NCBI GenBank assembly: GCA_021730825.1
Contig: JAKFYO010000018.1
Location: 1 to 8,057 of the forward strand
Source: Hyphomicrobiales bacterium
Lineage (GTDB): Bacteria; Pseudomonadota; Alphaproteobacteria; Rhizobiales; Xanthobacteraceae
Reading direction: 5' to 3'
Length of the DNA stretch: 8,057 bases
Position 1 is the stretch's first letter, and each line of letters opens with the position of its first letter. The position numbers and the translations under genes were made by a program. The notes beneath the pieces are model-generated. The model ran no database searches and was not told where the DNA came from. It worked only from the letters and a program-made list of their open reading frames with translations. Positions 6,214 to 8,057 of the stretch are shown one piece after another.

Positions 6214-6689
6214 TGCCGTACTTCGAAGACATGAAAGTCGGCGACGTGCGCGTATTCGGCTCCTACACTTTCACCGCCGAGAACATCATCAGCTTTGCCA
6301 AGCGCTATGATCCGCAGCCGTTTCATTTGAGCGAGGAAGGCGGCAAGAATTCGTTGTTCGGCGGCCTTTGCGCGTCCGGCTGGCACACGGGCGCTGCCTG
6401 CATGCGCATGATCGTCGATTTCAACAAGAGCCAGATCAAGGAAGCACTCGCACGCGGCGAGAAGCCGGTGGCGTCAGGCCCCTCGCCCGGATTCAAAAAT
6501 CTGAAGTGGCTGAAGCCGGTTTATGCCGGCGACACGGTGACTTATTCCAGCGAGCTTGTTGAGTTGCGCGAATCCACGACGCGTCCCGAATGGGGCATCA
6601 TGTTCGCGAAGATCATCGGCGTGAACCAGAAGGGCGAGCGCGTCTACGAATTCGACAGCTCCGCCTTCATGCCGAGAAGGCCGAAGTGA
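6213..6689 (+). CDS. MaoC family dehydratase, second of a tandem pair
   Basis: This 158-residue single hot-dog MaoC protein is clearly related to its upstream neighbour. Shared patterns include VGDVRVFG (9-16) and AKRYDPQPFHLSEEGG (29-44), with Asp33 and His38 as presumed catalytic residues. LCASGWHTGAACMRMI (52-67) and LKPVYAGDTVTYSSEL (100-115) follow. About 20 residues between these last blocks (74-95) have no close counterpart in the first protein. Start choice: the ATG at 6213 shares its A with the upstream TGA (TGATG) and lies seven bases after GGGAG (6201-6205); a GTG at 6210 would add one residue but is too close to that site. Translational coupling suggests the two products are made together. 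The 3' end is bounded by the 95-base palindrome. Confidence 0.9.
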   Translation: MPYFEDMKVGDVRVFGSYTFTAENIISFAKRYDPQPFHLSEEGGKNSLFGGLCASGWHTGAACMRMIVDFNKSQIKEALARGEKPVASGPSPGFKNLKWLKPVYAGDTVTYSSELVELRESTTRPEWGIMFAKIIGVNQKGERVYEFDSSAFMPRRPK

Positions 6690-6692
6690 CTA

Positions 6693-6787
6693 CCTCATGG
6701 TGAGGAGCGCGACGAAGTCGCGCGTCTCGAACCACACGACGCAATCCCATCCTTCGAGACGCGCCTGCGGCGCTCCTCAGGATGAGG
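6693..6787. repeat. 95-base interrupted palindrome, Rhizobiales-type intergenic repeat
   Basis: The left half is CCTCATGGTGAGGAGCGC (6693-6710), a 9-base interruption, then GCGCGTCTCGAA (6720-6731). The right half is TTCGAGACGCGC (6753-6764), a 5-base interruption, then GCGCTCCTCAGGATGAGG (6770-6787). The 12-base inner arms pair perfectly; the 18-base outer arms pair except for two central positions. The unit fills the gap between the convergent maoC and apt genes, starting three bases after one stop and ending next to the other. I recall near-identical units scattered in Bradyrhizobium, Rhodopseudomonas and relatives. Transcribed from either side it would fold strongly and may act as a two-way end of transcription. 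Confidence 0.85.
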
Positions 6788-7333
6788 TCAATGTCCCTCA
6801 AAAGAAATCAGCGTCCGCACCGGCACGCCGAGTGCGCGCAGTTTCGCGGCACCGCCAAGCTCCGGCAGGTCGATTACGAAACACGCGGCCAAAACTTCCG
6901 CACCCATGTTTCGAAGTAACTTCACCGCGCCTTCAGCGGTTCCGCCGGTCGCAATCAGATCGTCCACCAGCACCACGCGGTCGCCCTCGTTCACGGCGTC
7001 CTTGTGCATCTCCATTTCGTCGATGCCGTATTCGAGCGAGTAAGCGATCCGCACGGTCTCGTAAGGCAGCTTGCCCTTCTTGCGGATCGGAACGAAACCG
7101 GCCGAGACCTGATGGGCGACCGCGCCGCCGAGAATAAAGCCGCGCGCCTCGATCCCCGCGATCTTGTCGATCTTGGAGCCGGCCCAGGGATTGACGAGTT
7201 CGTCGACCGTGCGGCGGAACGCCCGCGCATTGCCGAGCAACGTCGTGATGTCGCGGAACTTGATGCCGGGCTTCGGGTAATCCGGGATGGTACGGATGGC
7301 ACTGCGAAGGTCGAGTGCGTTTGGGAGGCTCAT
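6788..7333 (-). CDS. apt: adenine phosphoribosyltransferase
   Basis: Apt joins adenine to PRPP to give AMP, the one-step salvage of adenine released mainly by methylthioadenosine breakdown. The 181-residue product matches the usual length. Signatures are [18 protein letters not shown] (16-33), IEARGF (61-66), [19 protein letters not shown] (85-103) and the PRPP-binding loop [12 protein letters not shown] (121-132). The start at 7333 is chosen because AAGGA lies five bases upstream (7339-7343) and homologues begin about there; an ATG at 7360 would add nine atypical residues. It lies downstream of cytochrome c1 on the same strand, an order I recall from Bradyrhizobium relatives. Here, however, a two-way terminator and an opposing small gene intervene, so it must have its own promoter in 7334-7448. 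I could not pick that promoter out with confidence. Confidence 0.96.
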   Translation of the reverse strand: MSLPNALDLRSAIRTIPDYPKPGIKFRDITTLLGNARAFRRTVDELVNPWAGSKIDKIAGIEARGFILGGAVAHQVSAGFVPIRKKGKLPYETVRIAYSLEYGIDEMEMHKDAVNEGDRVVLVDDLIATGGTAEGAVKLLRNMGAEVLAACFVIDLPELGGAAKLRALGVPVRTLISFEGH

Positions 7334-7448
7334 GGAAATCCTTGGAGTTCGAAGGCGCACCTTGTCGGCAGGCGCAAAACGAGAATAGCCTACTTCGCGG
7401 CTCGCGACGGATTCGCGAAACGCCGCGCCAAATCTTCAGGAGAGCGCC

Positions 7449-7550
7449 ATGGCCAAGGGCCAAGACAAACCCAGCAAGGAAAAGAAGAAGCCGAAAGCGG
7501 AGACGTCCAAGAAAGGCACGTCGTCCTACAAGCAGGCTTACGGCAAGTAA
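7449..7550 (+). CDS. small lysine-rich protein, 33 residues, unknown function
   Basis: A 34-codon frame encodes MAKGQDKPSKEKKKPKAETS followed by KKGTSSYKQAYGK. Eleven of 33 residues are lysine, with no hydrophobic segment, so it should be soluble, strongly basic and disordered. Support for a real gene is the ideal ribosome site AGGAG (7438-7442) six bases before the ATG and a classic terminator starting 18 bases after the stop. Small proteins beginning MAKGQ with Lys-rich bodies are, as I recall, widespread hypothetical proteins in Rhizobiales. Nucleic-acid or ribosome binding would suit the charge but is only a guess. It is divergent from apt, and the intervening 115 bases must hold both promoters. 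It is easily missed by gene finders because of its size. Confidence 0.7.
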   Translation: MAKGQDKPSKEKKKPKAETSKKGTSSYKQAYGK

Positions 7551-7567
7551 GCAGCACCCAATAACCG

Positions 7568-7596
7568 AAAAAGGCCCCGTTTCCGGGGCCTTTTTT
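7568..7596. terminator. bidirectional intrinsic terminator
   Basis: AAAAA (7568-7572), GGCCCCG (7573-7579), loop TTTC, CGGGGCC (7584-7590), TTTTTT (7591-7596): a perfect 7-bp GC stem flanked by A and T runs. It works as an intrinsic terminator for the small gene on the plus strand. By symmetry it also serves the cytochrome c1 gene, whose stop is about 20 bases away on the minus strand. Confidence 0.95.
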
Positions 7597-7616
7597 GTTT
7601 CCGTCAGTCCGGACGC

Positions 7617-8057
7617 TTAGTGCGCGCTGGCCCAGACCTTTTTCTTGGTGAAGTAGGCAAGCCCCGCGAACACGATCAGGAAGATCATGACCTGGAAGCC
7701 CATGCGCTTGCGCGCCTCGAGATGCGGCTCTGCGGCCCACATCAGGAACGCGGTGACGTCGCGCGCGTACTGATCGACCGTCTGCGGCGCGCCGTCGGTA
7801 TATTCGACGCGCTTGTCTTCGAGCGGCGGACGCATTGCGATTTTGTGGCCGGGGTAAAACTTGTTCCAGAACTGCGTCGGCGTGAGCGTTTCGCCCGCCG
7901 GCGCGTTCTCGTAGCCGGTCAAGAGCGCGTGCAGGTAGTCGACGCCGTTTTCCTGATACTGGCGCACGATGTCGATCAGGAAGCCGGGGAAACCGACTTC
8001 ATAGGTGCGCGCCTTTGCGATCACGGAGAGATCGACCGGAAGCGCACCGTTATGCGT
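7617..8057 (-). CDS. cytochrome c1 of the bc1 complex, C-terminal part (5' end beyond window)
   Basis: Cytochrome c1 carries electrons from the Rieske centre to soluble or membrane cytochrome c in respiratory complex III. The visible 146 residues begin with THNGALPVDLSVIAKAR, a c1 hallmark. YLHALLTGY follows, then HKIAMRPPL, in which the Met should be the sixth haem ligand. The protein ends with a single membrane anchor (MIFLIVFAGLAYF) and a short basic tail. The haem-binding CxxCH lies outside the window. In Bradyrhizobium cytochromes b and c1 are made as one fused precursor (fbcH); whether that is so here cannot be seen, so no symbol is given. The frame is open to the last base; a GTG at 8024 lies inside the conserved region and is not a start. 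It ends just before the two-way terminator. Confidence 0.93.
   Translation of the reverse strand, partial: THNGALPVDLSVIAKARTYEVGFPGFLIDIVRQYQENGVDYLHALLTGYENAPAGETLTPTQFWNKFYPGHKIAMRPPLEDKRVEYTDGAPQTVDQYARDVTAFLMWAAEPHLEARKRMGFQVMIFLIVFAGLAYFTKKKVWASAH

Noticed and set aside
6697..7137. 146-codon plus-strand frame between maoC and apt
   Set aside because: It starts inside the palindromic repeat and then runs antisense through apt; the composition is Arg/Pro/Ser-rich with no ribosome site.
7362..7391. promoter for the small lysine-rich gene (TTGTCG with a downstream AATAG-type box)
   Set aside because: The spacing and -10 match are poor on either strand. A promoter must exist in this gap, but I cannot place it.

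Overview
The window is ordinary chromosomal DNA of an alphaproteobacterium. It most resembles the Bradyrhizobium/Rhodopseudomonas/Afipia side of Hyphomicrobiales (Rhizobiales). This rests on high GC with strong third-position bias, on protein sequences that look alphaproteobacterial, on promoter-like sites fitting the alphaproteobacterial TTGACGS / GCTANAWC pattern, and on a 95-nt intergenic palindrome of a type I recall as very common in that group. The genus is inference. I see no mobile element, CRISPR array, rRNA or tRNA, and no gene-free stretch reaches 300 bases.

Layout, plus strand: the 3' end of a COG1565/NDUFAF7-type methyltransferase (1-249) runs directly into pgeF (251-1015). A gap with two related palindromes and a probable promoter leads to prs, PRPP synthetase (1186-2151). 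A signal-peptide protein of unknown function follows (2300-3058); its start codon lies in a perfect hairpin. Then comes a probable operon: rplY (ribosomal protein L25/Ctc, 3216-3962), pth (peptidyl-tRNA hydrolase, 4020-4610), ychF (ribosome-associated ATPase, 4628-5725) and two adjacent, diverged MaoC hot-dog genes (5743-6213 and 6213-6689). The rplY leader and the rplY-pth gap both carry strong hairpins.

Minus strand: apt (adenine phosphoribosyltransferase, 6788-7333) converges on the second MaoC gene across the 95-nt palindrome. A 33-codon lysine-rich gene (7449-7550, plus) is divergent from apt. A textbook terminator, usable in both directions, separates it from the 3' end of a cytochrome c1 gene (7617-8057, minus, cut by the window edge).

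Functional links: prs makes PRPP and apt consumes it to recover adenine; PgeF-family proteins have reported purine nucleoside activities. L25, Pth and YchF all serve translation. The MaoC pair probably acts on an acyl-CoA or similar thioester. I found no clear undescribed system. The parts most worth a second look are the start-codon hairpin and unknown secreted product at 2284-3058, the rplY leader, the small lysine-rich gene, and the MaoC pair.
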